A DNA stretch of 64,000 nucleotides from Hepsetus odoe. Its lineage: Eukaryota > Chordata > Actinopteri > Characiformes > Hepsetidae. The notes under the pieces are model-generated. The model was not told where the DNA came from. It searched no databases and saw only the letters and a list, made by a program, of their open reading frames with translations. The translations under genes and the position numbers were made by a program. This document shows, one piece after another, positions 35,002 to 46,911 of the stretch; positions within the stretch are counted from its first letter, which is position 1, and each line of letters begins with the position of its first letter. Location: contig CM029379.1 in NCBI GenBank assembly GCA_017165825.1, positions 17,939,028-18,003,027 of the forward strand. Direction: 5' to 3'.

Positions 35002-36346
35002 AGTAAATACTATTTGCTCGTAGTTTAATGATTGTTTGTGTTATTTGTTCTGAAGTATTCATTTTCTGGCCATTTTTACCATTACTCCCCTGCAGGCCAT
35101 AATTTTTATTGGTTACTGTTCCAGAACATTACATATTTTCTTTAGTTTTACAGTTTTTAAGAGAAAAAATATCCCCCTTTATTTTATAATTGAACAAGGA
35201 CACACACAGAAGATGATGACCCAAACATGATTTCAGTTTGGGTACAACAGACAGTGGAAGCCATCTAAGATGTTAAAAACAGATCTTTAGCTAAAAGGAG
35301 TTTATGTTAATACTTTGATTTCATTTCAGAGCCATTTTTTTTTAGAAAATAAAAATAAATTTTCTTTTTTAGAAAATAGTCCTCTTAGACTATTTTTATT
35401 GTGAGTTAAGTTATTTATATATATATATAATATATATATATATAAACTAGCATGTTGTATAATATTAGACTAAAAATTTATCTAGGCTGTACACTGTTTT
35501 AAATTGTTTTTGTTTTGTTTTTTCAGGTATTGTTGTTTGGTGCTGTTGTTTAACTGTTTAAATTTTAGGATGTTGACCTGGATTACAATTCCCTGCATGA
35601 ATCTGCAAACATGCTCAATGATCTGATCTCTTTGTCCCTTCGCATTTACCATACCTTCAGTAAAGTTCATCGCCTAGAGGTGATTAGAGGAAAAACAGAT
35701 TCTGTTCAACACGAAAAGCAGATCTTGTGTTTTAACTACACTCACAGTAAAATGATCTTAACTACATGTTAAAGCTATATAAGGAGTGGAGATTTGACCA
35801 GCTTTATGTTTTGGGTCAAAGCAGAAAAATTAGTCAGATGTGCTGAACTCCAGCCCTCAGTTCCTCACCCCTGATTTTCAGGAGAAACAGTAGTAGATGG
35901 TGAATGATCTTATCAGAAATACAACACCAAATATCTGTTGTTGGAGGCAGTTAAAGATAAACAGAAAATACTTCACAAGAGTCTCTGAAATCTGCCTTAA
36001 ACACTGACTACAGAACAGCCTTTAAAGTCACAGGAGAACAACATCACTGATACCTTCAGGCACAAACTCATGAAATAAAAACTGAATATCTCTCAAATCA
36101 AACATCTTTGACTACAAACTGCATTTCAATTCATTATGGAGCTCCAAACACTCACAGCTGAAGCAGATCTTCTCTAAATTAGTGGAAGCAGAGTGTAAGA
36201 CCTTCCAGCAGCAGGATCTGAAAATCACATTAGATGAGGTTACTTCCATCTTTCTACTTTATTTTTACTCAAAAGAGACAGAATTAAATCAACAATCAAG
36301 AGAACTAATTCTTCATAAAATCATGTAGAGTTTGTGAATATCTTAC

Positions 36347-36394
36347 CTGAACCTGGTGTTTTTCCTTTCTTGTCTGGAGATGTTCTGCTACCAT
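36347..36394 (-). other. Candidate 16-codon first exon, R1 copy (MVAEHLQT...)
   Basis: The minus-strand equivalent of 26573-26620: MVAEHLQTRKEKHQVQ ending at CAG|GTAAG. A 13-codon second piece with its TTTTCAG acceptor follows near 36225. Confidence 0.3.
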
Positions 36395-37199
36395 CTTGTG
36401 CACAAACACATCCACTTGTCTGTAGAGTTCACATCTCTGGTTGTTGCTTGTTGGTAGCTATTATGTGAATTGACATCACCTGGAGTGTCTTTGTAGTGTT
36501 ATAATCCTGAATTTGTCATTAAATCATTTTATGAAGTGAATTCATGACTGGTTTAGTGTGCTGGGTAACAGTCTTGTTTTTAACCAAACAGCCAAGAGTT
36601 CAGGTCTCCCACCTCGACAAACCCACCAAGTGACCCCAAAAAGACTGCTGTCTTTAACATAAATATAAATACATCAGTGCATAACTCCATTCTTGTACCA
36701 TCTTTATTTTGAACAATGTGTTTCAAACTGTAGGTTAAGTTTGGCTGAATTAATTCTGTTCTACTTCAAGCTTGAGAACTTCCGTATCATCGTGCGGACT
36801 GATGGGTCAATTTATCTATTATTTTTTCAAAAAGTGGTTAATGTATTAGTTTTTTCACATATATTGTCAATTTTCTTTTTCTCCTCACTGACAGATTATA
36901 AAAATATGAATCAGCAGAGGACGCTCTTTTCATTTGTGCAGGTAAATTATTTCAGTTCTGCAGATTCCATATATAATCTCAGTCACACAGATATATAGAT
37001 AATTTACTGATATAGTATCCTGATTTGATGAAACTCTTCCTAAAATAGTTTTATGTTCTAAACCTGTTAGCTTGTGCAATAAGCAGATACAACCCTTTTG
37101 ACTGGGATCATACAGACCTTCTGCTGTGGAAGTGTTTTGCATGATTTTGTTGTGCTTATATTCCTCTGTTGATCCATCACTGTGTAGAAATGAAGCAAA

Positions 37200-37412
37200 T
37201 ACTGTACATTTACATTTACATTTACAGCATTTAGCAGACGCTCTTATCCAGAGCGACTTACATGTCCTAATTACAGGGACAGTCCCCCTGGAGCAATTCA
37301 GGGTTAAGGGTCTTGCTCAGGGACCCAGTGGTGGTAGTGCCAGAGGTGGGATTCGAACCTGGGACCTCTTGAGCCATAGGTAAGTATCCTACCACTAGAA
37401 CACCGCCACCCT
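37200..37412 (-). mobile_element. tRNA-derived SINE with L2-type tail, reversed
   Basis: TTTACATTTACAGCATTTAG tail on this strand, ATTCGAACC box B reversed, and a CCTACCACTAGAACACCGCC head. It is absent from the matching part of arm R2 near 43530. Confidence 0.85.
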
Positions 37413-38305
37413 CAGTACAGTATCACTGTAGAGATCCTTCAGTAAAGTTCCTATATGTATAACCTGAACAGTGTGAACTGACAGTCACGGTTGCGAGGGA
37501 ATAACCTTCTTGTTGGTGAGAAATCACTGTTTGCACACACAGGCCTGTGGACAGAGAACATATGGGGGTGTGTGTATGTTCACTAGAAGAGTCAATGCTG
37601 TTGTGGAGACGTCCACAGACTAGTGTTTCACAAAGCAGGTTTTCCCCAGATGTGTGATCAGGACACTGGGTTTCTAAGAAAGAGGGTGATTCTGGGAGGG
37701 ATTTACCCAAAGTGGATTCACTTCAAACACTACTTCTAAACAAATGTGTGTTTAGTCCCCAAATCCAGCTGGAGTTTCAGCTCCTTCCTCCCAGACGGAG
37801 GACTTTAAAGCAGTGTGTAAAGTGTGACGTGTAATTTTGTAACAATGCCTTTCATGTTCATTTTCATGTTCATGTTGTTGGTGAGAGCAGCCACACTTTC
37901 ACCAGCTTCACACCTGAAAGGGATGTGGTGGCAAATGTGTGAATAAATTAAGAGAAAGTGTGAAAAGAAACAAGGAAACATATACTTTTGTGGTTGAGGC
38001 AACAGAAGGTGTGAAGAATAGTGGTCTGTTTTTGTTGTTGCTTTTTTTTTGAGCATTTGAGCTAAACATATGTGATCACACAGAGTTTGATGGAAGTGTT
38101 TTTTTGTTTGCTTGTTTTTTTTGTGTGGAGGAAGCCCAGAATGCTTAGACAATTAACTTACTTACAAAAACATCAACCTGTGATAATCTTTAAAATTTCT
38201 TATTAAAAAACTGCTATAAATGTTGCTGAAAATGTTTTCCAGGAAGTTCCAGTTGAACATGTTCTCATTTTTAATTAGCACTTCCAGTAGTTTGTAGTTT
38301 GACAG

Positions 38306-39341
38306 TAGTTTGTATCCCCCTCTTTCATTCCTATGTGATCTGGTTTCTGGTTGCGTTAAAGCAGCTATGTGCCACAGGCACTTAAACCAGAAGAGATTTA
38401 TAAGAGGTGTTTATAGGAGGTAGAAGATGGACAGGAGTTATTAAATAAAGAAGGTGCAAGTGACCCCATATAGAAAACAAAGGAATGGGGCAGATTGAAT
38501 CCAGGGCCAACAAATGAAAGAGGATGAACTCATAGACAAATATACCTGCATGCAGGTTACTTTTTTTACTTTTTTTTTTTTAAATATTATAGCTTCTCAC
38601 TTCTGATCCTATAATTGTGATTATTATTAAATGTTAACTTTTTTCAGGCCTCACTGATGCCAAGAAAACCATGTTCCTGTTTTTCGGAAAGACGGAAACC
38701 CTACAGCAGAGTTACTCCTGAAACAACCACGTGTCCAAGATTATTCCCAAGTCTGGTGGCTGGACTCAATTATGATTTATGTAGTGATGCTTAAGAGATT
38801 GACTGACTTCAGAAAACTGTGTCATTAAACAGCTCTACTGAGGGGTCAGTGTATTAGAGGTGTTCTTTCCTCTTTCCAGTGCTCCTGAAATGTCCATCTG
38901 AAGGTCTACTTTCAGTTCTAGGTCAGTGAGTCCTCCAGTCAGTATGAGCTCCATTACAGTTACTGGTAGGAGCTGCTTAGTCTCAGCTCACCTCCACCTC
39001 ACTCACTGTAACCCAGTTTTTGCTGAGAGAGAGAGAGAGGGAGAGAGAGAGAGACATTACTAATGCACTGAGAGGAAAAATGTGTAAACATTGGAGTCTA
39101 TGAAGGAATTCATAGAAGTCCCAGCATGTGCATTTGTGAATTAATTAAGCTACAACAATCAAAGGTAGTTTAAGTTAACCTTTAAAAATGTCTTTAAATG
39201 CCCTGAAATATGACTTTTCAATCATGGTGGAACTGAAAAACAAACAAACACACACACATATTTACATGTTTATATACACATAATGTGTGTATATAGGGTT
39301 TTCTCTACCATAAATAAAAACACTTGTGCAGCAGAATAAGC
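38306..39341. repeat. Shortened second left arm (L2)
   Basis: Direct copy of L1 from about 29048 to 31120, lacking the Rex1 and SINE insertions found there. It is the inverted partner of the start of R2. It includes a (GA)n tract near 39026-39052. Confidence 0.7.
38835..38954 (-). other. Recurrent short ORF MEL-x-LTGG, L2 copy
   Basis: Thirty-nine codons from ATG at 38954: MELILTGGLTDLELKVDLQM, continuing DISGALERGKNTSNTLTPQ, then stop. One base fewer than R2 after LTP causes the earlier stop. Confidence 0.3.
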
Positions 39342-40236
39342 TTACTTGCAGGAACTGTTTGAATATGTGTTCATTTATGTGATTGTTGTTTTAAAGTCTT
39401 GATAAATGGATCTATTGTAAAATATCTGTTTCTATTGATTTGTAGGCTAATTTAAAGTAATTAAGTGTTATAGTCAGTTTTGTAGCATGTGGTGAATATC
39501 ATGTAGGTGTATGTTCACCAGTAAGACAAATCAGTTGTCCTTGTTCTTTAAGTGAGAGTAATTTGGGAGGAGTTATCTGAAATATTGCCTAATAATTGTG
39601 TGTTGGGTAAGGAATATACCATAAAGGACAAAACTCGTCCTGAAATACTAACTACTTAAAAACATGAGTTTTTTTTAAAGCTGGTATACTTAACATTTGT
39701 CAAATTTTCTTTTCACAATTTTTTTTTTGATCGAGAGTGTTTGAGACGTGACAGGTAACTAATGGCTTTATAGTGGAAACAGTTATGTACAATAGAATCA
39801 GATTTTTTTTTTAAAGTGAATAAAAAGGTTTGAATTATTCAGGATTACTCATACAGGTGAGTAATATTGGACCCTATCCAGTGTCCATCGCCTCAGAGTG
39901 AGGGCTGTTTGGGAGGAGTTATTAGTATAAGGGGTGGTATTGAACCCACCATCAAGTACATAACTAGTCATTTATAGTAATGTCCTGAACAAACCTGCCT
40001 TTTCATGAGTCCAAAGCAATTCTTTAAAGCAGGTTTATTTTTTAGCTGTGCTTGACTTGGTACTGCTTGCAGAAATTTTTAAACTATATTTAGGCAGCAG
40101 ATAGAGCTACTTTTTTGGAGGCATGTTGCCATTCAGGAATAGGAAAAGACCTTGAAAACATGTATTAAAAGAGAAGCGTAACAACATTTTTCAATTCCAT
40201 GTTCTTAATTTTTAAAAAGAAAATTACATTTCAACT
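39342..40236. other. Spacer (E2) of the second palindrome
   Basis: About 0.9 kb matching 32720-33604, so it is an internally deleted or shorter form of spacer E1. The ends 39294-39341 and 40237-40286 are inverted repeats (TAGGGTTTTCTCTACCAT...). No gene. Confidence 0.6.
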
Positions 40237-40562
40237 TATTCTGCTGCACGTGTGTTCTCATTGATGGTGGAAAAAACCCTATATATATATATATAAGTTT
40301 TTTTTTCAGTTTCACCATGACTGAGAACACTTTTATCTCAGGTTATTTAAAGTCTCATTAACTGCAATATCCATTGGTAGCCTAATTAATATGCAAGTGC
40401 TAGGACTTTACTTATACAAATTCCTTTATAGACACCCAAGTTAATATGTTTGTCTTCTCAATACAATGGTAATGTTTCTTGCCCTGTTTCTTTCAGTAAA
40501 AATGGGGTTACAGTGAGTGTGATGGAAATGAGCTGAAACTCAGCAGCTCCTCCCAGTAATTG

Positions 40563-40706
40563 GAGCTCGTACTGACTGGAGGACTCACTGACTTAGAGGT
40601 GAAAGTAAACCTTCAGACAGACATTTCAGGAGCACTGGAAAGAGGAAAGAACAGCTCTAATAAACTGACCCCCTCAGTAGAGCTGTTCAATGACACAGTT
40701 TTCTGA
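40563..40706 (+). other. Recurrent short ORF MEL-x-LTGG, R2 copy
   Basis: The longest version, 48 codons counting the stop. The codon in place of ATG is TTG. The frame reads ELVLTGGLTDLEVKVNLQTD, then ISGALERGKNSSNKLTPSVE, then LFNDTVF and a stop. The substitutions against R1 and L2 keep the frame open. Confidence 0.3.
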
Positions 40707-41491
40707 AGTCACTCAATCTCTTAAACATCAACACATAAATCACTGAAAATAATTTGTATTAATTAAGTCCAGCTAAAGAGTAACTCTGCTGCAGGGTTTC
40801 AGTCTTTCAGAGAAACAGGATCATGGTTTCCTTGGCATCAGTGTGGCCTGAAAAAAGTTAACATTTAACATTAATCAAAATAATAGGATCAGAGGTGAGA
40901 ATCTATAAAATACAGATGAGTCTTTTCTGTAGTTTTTTGGTATTTGTTGTTTACTCAAGTATTTATTTTTCTGGCCAATTTTACTGTTACTTCCTACAAT
41001 TTTAATATTTGTAGTTTCAACTGCTTATTTTTTCTGAACATACCCATTAATTTAATTTTAATGAGCTTAAGGAAAATAATCAAATATTACAAGAACACAC
41101 ACAAAATACGGTGTATCAATCATTTCAGTTTACATACAACAGACAGAATTAGACACTGAAGGTGATAAAATGTTACTCTTTGTAGCTAAAGATTTATTTT
41201 TATGTTTACAATGTGATTACTATTCAGAGCCTGTTCTCCTTACTTGTAACTGGAAAATGGAAGGAACAAAAATATGATCAGAGGTGAGAAGCAATAAAGT
41301 ATAAATACTTATTTCCTGTAGTTTAGTAGAGTGATTTTTTGGTATTTGTTGTTTAAGTATTTTTTTTTGGCCATTTTTTTACTATTACTCCCTGCAGTCT
41401 ATAGTTTTTAGTGGCTACTGTTTCAGAACATACATATTTCTTTAGTTTTTTAAAGAAAAATATCCACTATTTTGCATAATTATGCAAATTG

Positions 41492-41567
41492 TGCCTTGGG
41501 GCAACTTTGTTGTAAAAGGCGCTATACAAGAATAAATTGAATTGAATTGAATTGAATTGAATTGAAT
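41492..41567 (+). mobile_element. Rex1-like LINE, very short 3' tail fragment
   Basis: GTGCCTTGGGGCAACTTTGT, GGCGCTATACAAGAATAAAT and five TTGAA units. Confidence 0.8.
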
Positions 41568-41934
41568 AATTAGACAAAGACACACACAGAAGATGATGGT
41601 GTATCCATGATTTCAGTTTAGGTACAACAGACAGAGGAAGCCACATAAGATGTTATAAACAGATCTTTAGCTAAAAGGAGTTTACGGTAATACTTTGACT
41701 TCAATTCAGAGCCATTTTTTTACTTGTAATTGAGTAAAAAAGTTCTGTACTACTTGTACATATTTGCACTTCTAGTTTAGAAACAAATGGATGTATTTTT
41801 GCCTTTTGTGAACTTTTCAAACTAAATCCACAGTCTTTAGTAGACTCAGACAACAGAGGGTCTCCAAAACTGAGAATGACGATGGCACTAAAGTAGGCTA
41901 GTAAATAAGCTCCATGATGTTATTTACATGTACA

Positions 41935-42092
41935 GTATCTAGAAGATGCTAGATCAACTTCCAGTTCCTAACGGCAGGGACAGTCCCCCTGGAGCAACTT
42001 GGAGTTTTTCTCAGAAACCCAATGGTGCTAATGCTGGAGGTGGGATTTGAACCTGCGACCTCTTGGTCCAAACGCAAACGTCCTACCACATT
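41935..42092 (-). mobile_element. Worn tRNA-derived SINE with L2-type tail, reversed
   Basis: GGGACAGTCCCCCTGGAGCA body and GATTTGAACC box B reversed; it has diverged strongly from the other copies. Confidence 0.65.
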
Positions 42093-42387
42093 AACATTCC
42101 TGAAAGTTAAAACTGTGTGACACAATTATCACCAATTTGCTCAGAGGTAACATTGACTCTATCAATGTATTTGCTGACAAATAAATAAACAGATAAATAT
42201 TAAGGTACTAAGGTAATCATGGATTAGTCCTCTTAGACTACTTTTATCGCGAGTTAAGTTTATATAAACTAGGATGTTGTATTATATTAGACTAATAATT
42301 TCTCTGGGCAGTAAACTGTTTTGTTCTCTTTTGTACTCTTTGTTTTGTTTCTTCAGGTATTGTTGTTTGGTGCTGTTGTTTAACTGT

Positions 42388-42504
42388 TTAAAATTTTAGG
42401 ATGTTGACCTGGACTACAATTCCCTGCATGAATCTGCAAATTTGCTCAATAATCTGCTCTATTTGTCCCTTCGCATTTACCATAATTTCAGTAAAGTTCA
42501 TCAC
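42388..42504 (-). other. Candidate terminal exon, R2 copy (MNFTE...ILKF)
   Basis: After a good acceptor (CTAATCACCTCCAG) 39 codons read VMNFTEIMVNAKGQIEQIIE, then QICRFMQGIVVQVNILKF and TAA. R1 has a close version (35482-35670, AMNFTEGMVNAKGQRDQIIE...) that has lost one T at the stop and reads on. In L1 (from 27468) the frame has shifted after NAK. It lies downstream of the 16-codon exon on the same strand, so it could be the end of the same unknown transcript. The phases of intermediate exons were not resolved. Confidence 0.25.
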
Positions 42505-43054
42505 CTGGAGGTGATTAGAAGTAAAACAGATTCTGTTCAACACAAAAAGCAGATCTTGTGTTTCAACTATGATCACAGTAAAATGATCTTAACTACGTGT
42601 TAAAGCTATATAAGGAGTGGAGATTTGACCAGCTTTATGTTTAGGGTCAAAGCAGAAAAGTTAGTCAGATGTGCTGAACTCCAGCCCTCAGTTCCTCACC
42701 ATTGATTTTCAGGAGAAACAGCAGTAGTTGGTAAATAATCTTATCAGAAAAACAACACCAAGTATCTGTTGAAACTCATGAAATAAAAACTGAATATCTC
42801 TCAAATCAAACATCTTTGACTACAAACTGCATTTCAATTCATTATGGAGCTCCAGACACTCACAGGTGAACCAGATCTTCTCTAAATTAGTGAAAGCAGA
42901 GTATGAGACTTTCCAGCAGTAAAATCTGAAAATCACATTAGATGAGGTTACTTCCATCTCTCTACTTTATCTTTACTCAAATGAGACAGAATTAAATGAA
43001 CAGTCAAGAGAACTAATTCCTCATAAAATCATGTAGAGTTTGTAAATATCTTAC

Positions 43055-43102
43055 CTGAACCTGGTGTTTTTCCTTTATTGTCTGGAGATCTTCTGCTGCC
43101 AT
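43055..43102 (-). other. Candidate 16-codon first exon, R2 copy (MAAEDLQT...)
   Basis: MAAEDLQTIKEKHQVQ ending at CAG|GTAAG, the same length as in L1 and R1. The 13-codon continuation (ILLLESLILCFH, stop) is present after TTTTCAG near 42930. Confidence 0.3.
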
Positions 43103-44100
43103 CTTGTGCTCAAACACATCCACTTGTCTGTAGAGTTCACATCTCTGGTTGTTGCTTGTTGTTTACCATCATGTGATTGAGCTTCCAGAAGCACACCAGA
43201 AGTGGCATCACCTGGAGTTTGTTTGTAGTGTTATAATCCTGAATTTGTTATTAAATCATATTATGCAGTGAATTCATGACTGGTGTAGTGTGCTGGGTAA
43301 CAGTCCTGTTTTTAACCAAACAGTCAAGAGTTCAGGTCTCCCACCTGGACAAACCCACCAAATGACCCCAGTAAGACTGCTGTCTTTAACATAAACATAA
43401 ATACATCATGGCATAACTCCACTCTTGTACCGTCTATATTTTGAACAATGTGTTTCAAAATGTAGGTTAAGTTTGGCTGGATTTACATCAAACTTAAGAA
43501 CTTCTGTATCATTGTGTGGACTGATGATGGGAATCAATGTTGTTGTGGAGAAATCCACAGACTAGTGTTTCTCAAAGCAGGTTTTCCCCCAGATGTGTGA
43601 TCAGGACACTGGGTCTCTAGGAAACAGGGTGATTCTGGGAAGGATTTACACAAAGTGGATTCACTTCAAACACTACTTCTAAACAAATGTTTGTTTAGTC
43701 CCCGAATTCAGCTGGAGTTCCAGCTCCTTCCTCCCAGATGGAGGACTTTAAAGCAGTGTGTAAAGTGTGAGGTGCAATTTTGTAACAATGCCGTTCATGT
43801 TCATGTTATTGGTGAGAGCAGCCACACTTTCACCAGCTTCACACCTGAAAGGGAAGTGGTAGCAAATGTGTGAATATATTAAGAGAAAGTGTGAAAAGAA
43901 ACAAGGAAACAGATACTTTTGTGGTTGAGGCAACAGAAGGTGTGAAGAATAGTGGTCTGTTTTTGTTGTTGAGCTAAACATATGTGATCACACAGAGTTT
44001 GATGGAAGTGGTTTTTGTTTGCTTGTTTTTTTGTGTGGAGGAAGCCCAGAATGCTTAGACAATTAACTTGCTTACATTTTCTCATTTTTAAGTAGCGCTT

Positions 44101-44711
44101 CCAACCTCTGTTTGACAGAAGACATTCTTATGAAGGTTTCATAGTAGGTTCCAGTTCCATCTGTGACCCTACTCAGGACAAGCAGCTAAGAAAATGAGTG
44201 AGTGAAATGCTTCCAGGTGAATGCATCTAATAAATGGTGTGTCTTAAAAAAAATAATAAAAACATTCAGGCAAATAACTATATATGTGATTGTTCAGCGA
44301 TAAAGAGGTGAGAGATGAGTAGATGCTTCTTCAACTTCCCTGGGTCAAGACACAGAACTGGAGAAAAATAAGAACAACTTTTTTGCAGCATTGAAAGTGC
44401 CCAAGACCATAAAATGCTCCATCAGTCTCAAATGGAAGAGGTTTAGAAAAATGAACAGTTTTTCTAAATCTGGCTTCTTAATGATGATGAATGAAAATTG
44501 ACATCACACAATGAAAGTTTCCATTATGGCTCTCCGGCTGGAGGGACAACTGGATCAGAAAAGATCTGATATTTGTATAGATTTATGTATAATGCTCATT
44601 TAAAATAGTTAAATCCATAGTTTCTCGCTGTTTTACTGAAATCCAACAACACAGCACTTTATAATTCAGCCTTTTCCAGCAGAGATTACATATAATACAC
44701 AATAAATAGCC
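44101..44711. other. Intergenic sequence, nothing recognised
   Basis: AT-rich, and partly similar to flanks of the receptor blocks (44470-44590 resembles 4650-4810). No gene seen. Confidence 0.5.
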
Positions 44712-44962
44712 CAAAAAAGGGGCAGAGGTGGCCTCGTGGTTAGGGAGTTGCCCTGGATGGGAAGATTGTGGGTTTGATTCCCTCACACGTAGGTTGCCCT
44801 GAGGTACCATTGAGCAAGGCACCAATCCTATCACTGCTCCCCAGGTGCTTTCAATAGCTGCCCGATGCTGCATGTGTGTGTATGGGTGAAATGCAGAGGT
44901 TGAAATTCGTGTTGTCCTGCGTTTCACAATGACAGGAATAATCACAACTTTCACTACATTTT
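44712..44962 (+). mobile_element. V-SINE
   Basis: GGGGCAGAGGTGGCCTCGTG head, GGTTTGATTCC box B, core and an AATGACAGGAATAATCACAA end. Confidence 0.85.
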
Positions 44963-45349
44963 TAAATCCTGGAGGAGCTACAAGCTGTAGATTTCAGTCA
45001 CTAAACACAACATTAGGTGGCAAAGCAGTTTGTGTTTGTTGCTCTCTGACCACATTTCCAACCATTAACAGCCCCTCGTTCTCACACACTGAACGGAAGT
45101 GGTAGTGTCAGGTTCAAACGTGGCCTCATGCTAAACTTTACACAGAGTTTACTCCTCCATCATGAAATAGTGAAGGTTTAAAAGTGAATAAACTGCTGAA
45201 AACATACAGTCCATATCAAATTAACCTGTATTTTAGCATTTACCTTCATTTCAATTGTTCCTCGAGGGGTTTTTATATAATGAACAATATGTGTTTGAGA
45301 ACAAAAGAAAAATCTAAATCAAATCAATTCACTTCAATTCAATTCAATT

Positions 45350-45584
45350 CAATCCATTGTCTGCCGCTTGTCCCAAACGGGGTCGCTGGTGACCAACCCA
45401 GCGCACACAGGGCGAGGACGGGGGACACACCCTGGACAGGTCGCCAGCCCATCGCAGGGAGGAGCGGGACAGGGACGGCACCTTGCCCAAGGGTACCTCA
45501 GGGCAACCTATTGGGAAGGGGTTTGAACCCCTGATCCTCCAATCATACAGCCAACACCCTAACCACTAGGCCACCGTCGCCCCC
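45350..45584 (-). mobile_element. Full-length tRNA-derived SINE, reversed
   Basis: Same composite family as 8729-8967: TCTGCCGCTTGTCCCAAACG tail end on this strand, GGTACCTCAGGGCAACC and CTAGGCCACCGTCGCCCCC head. AATTCA lies at both ends. Confidence 0.85.
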
Positions 45585-45589
45585 AATTC

Positions 45590-46014
45590 ATGTCATGTTC
45601 AAATACATTTTTGGTGTTACTACCTTTTGCCTTCAAACCAGCATCAATTCTTTTAGGTACACTTGCACAAAGTCAGGGATTGTAGGATTGTAGTCGGTGT
45701 ATGATCGACCAGTTTTACCAAACAGGTGCTGATGATCATCAATGTCACACGGAGGTTGAAACACAGTCATGTTTGGAACAACCTACCAGCCGAGTTCCTT
45801 CAAAAACTGTGTGCACGTGTACCTAGAAGAACTGATGCTGTTTTGAAGGCATAGGGTAGTCACACCAAATATTGACTTGATATAGATTTCTCTTTTGTTC
45901 ATTCACTGCATTTTGTTGATTGATGAAAATAAATCATTAACACTTCCATTTCTGAAAGAATTCTTTGTTTACAGCATTTTTTCACACCTGCCTAAAGCTT
46001 GTGCACAGTACTTA
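45590..46014. mobile_element. Internally deleted Tc1-like transposon (MITE-like)
   Basis: The outer parts resemble the long terminal repeats of a common fish Tc1 family (CTTCAAACCAGCATCAATTC at one end; ACTTCCATTTCTGAAAG and CACACCTGCCTAAAGCTTGT at the other, ending GCACAGTACT). The middle shows only short transposon flank, no transposase domain. A (TA)n tract follows at 46015-46078. Confidence 0.65.
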
Positions 46015-46058
<44 letters not shown>

Positions 46059-46078
46059 ATATTTATATATATATATAT
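46015..46078. repeat. (TA)n microsatellite
   Basis: Nearly uninterrupted TA dinucleotides next to the Tc1-like end. Confidence 0.9.
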
Positions 46079-46369
46079 TTTTTTTTAATATGGTTCATTA
46101 TTTTATCCCTGGTTATTTTATTTCAAAGCTTTATTTATTATGGTTTACTTTTTTATTTGCTTTTTTCAGTTACCTTCATAAACAGCCTGTCAAATTCACT
46201 GTTTTCACAGAGTATGAAGTCATTAACACACCCTTTAAAGAAAAAAAACTGGCTTTCAAATAAATGTAGACACAAACCTTGTGCTTTATTTGAACTAAAA
46301 ATTTGTCTTTAATGACTTTCTGAAAAGAAGGAAGGTTTTTATTTCTAATATGTATGTTACATATTCATA

Positions 46370-46911
46370 GTTTAGCTTACCCGCACCAATCACCATAATG
46401 CACTATTACTAATGTCGCTGGTGCTGCTGTACATGCCATCGCACTGTATTGTTTCATTTCTGTGTCTGTCACTACTGGATCCTGCTCATTACTGACCATC
46501 CCCATTCCATTTCTCTCCCCACATGTCCGGGTGGGCCCGCTGTGGTCATCACCTGAGTCCAATGCCGAGCTACCATCTGGTCTGTGTGATGCATCTGATG
46601 TGCCAAGAGACCCTGGCAGCTCATCGGTACCTGGAAGCAACTTGCGACTCCTCACTGATCCTGGAGTTTAAAACCAAACTAACTTTGTACTGTTAGTATA
46701 CCCAAGGGGGTTGGGTAGCCGGTTGACCTTGGACCCTCAGAGGTTTTTTTTTTCTCCACATAGTGGAGTTTTTGGTTCCTCTCCTTCGTAGTTGTCCGGC
46801 TTTAACATCTATTACTGTAACCTGTTCCATCATCTACCACCATTGTAAAGTGCCTTGGGGCAACTGTTGTAAAAGGCGCTATATAAGAATAAATTGAATT
46901 TAACTGAATTG
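46370..46911 (+). mobile_element. Rex1-like LINE, 5'-truncated
   Basis: It starts in the C-terminal coding region (AGCTTACCCGCACCAATCAC) and ends in the TTGAA tail. ACATATT flanks both sides (near 46358 and 46914). Confidence 0.85.

Larger units (their letters stand above)
33605..38260. repeat. Right arm (R1) of the palindrome
   Basis: 33605-36965 pairs inversely with L1. The whole span matches 40237-44100 (R2) in direct orientation. It includes a GA/CT-rich tract near 33855 and a (TA)n tract near 35420. Sequence from 36965 to 38260 has no partner left of 25960. No recognised gene. Confidence 0.7.
40237..44100. repeat. Second right arm (R2)
   Basis: Direct copy of 33605-38160 with indels. 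It contains a Rex1 tail fragment, a worn SINE, and the R2 versions of the short frames. No recognised gene. Confidence 0.7.

Noticed and set aside
36150..36331. Frame HSQLKQIFSKLVEAE... on + (also 26630-26833 -)
   Set aside because: It is antisense to the candidate second exon, and the R2 copy has an in-frame stop, so I do not call it a gene.
37805..38152. Minus-strand 115-codon frame, also at 43748-44085
   Set aside because: The two versions differ by frameshifts and have low complexity; no domain seen.
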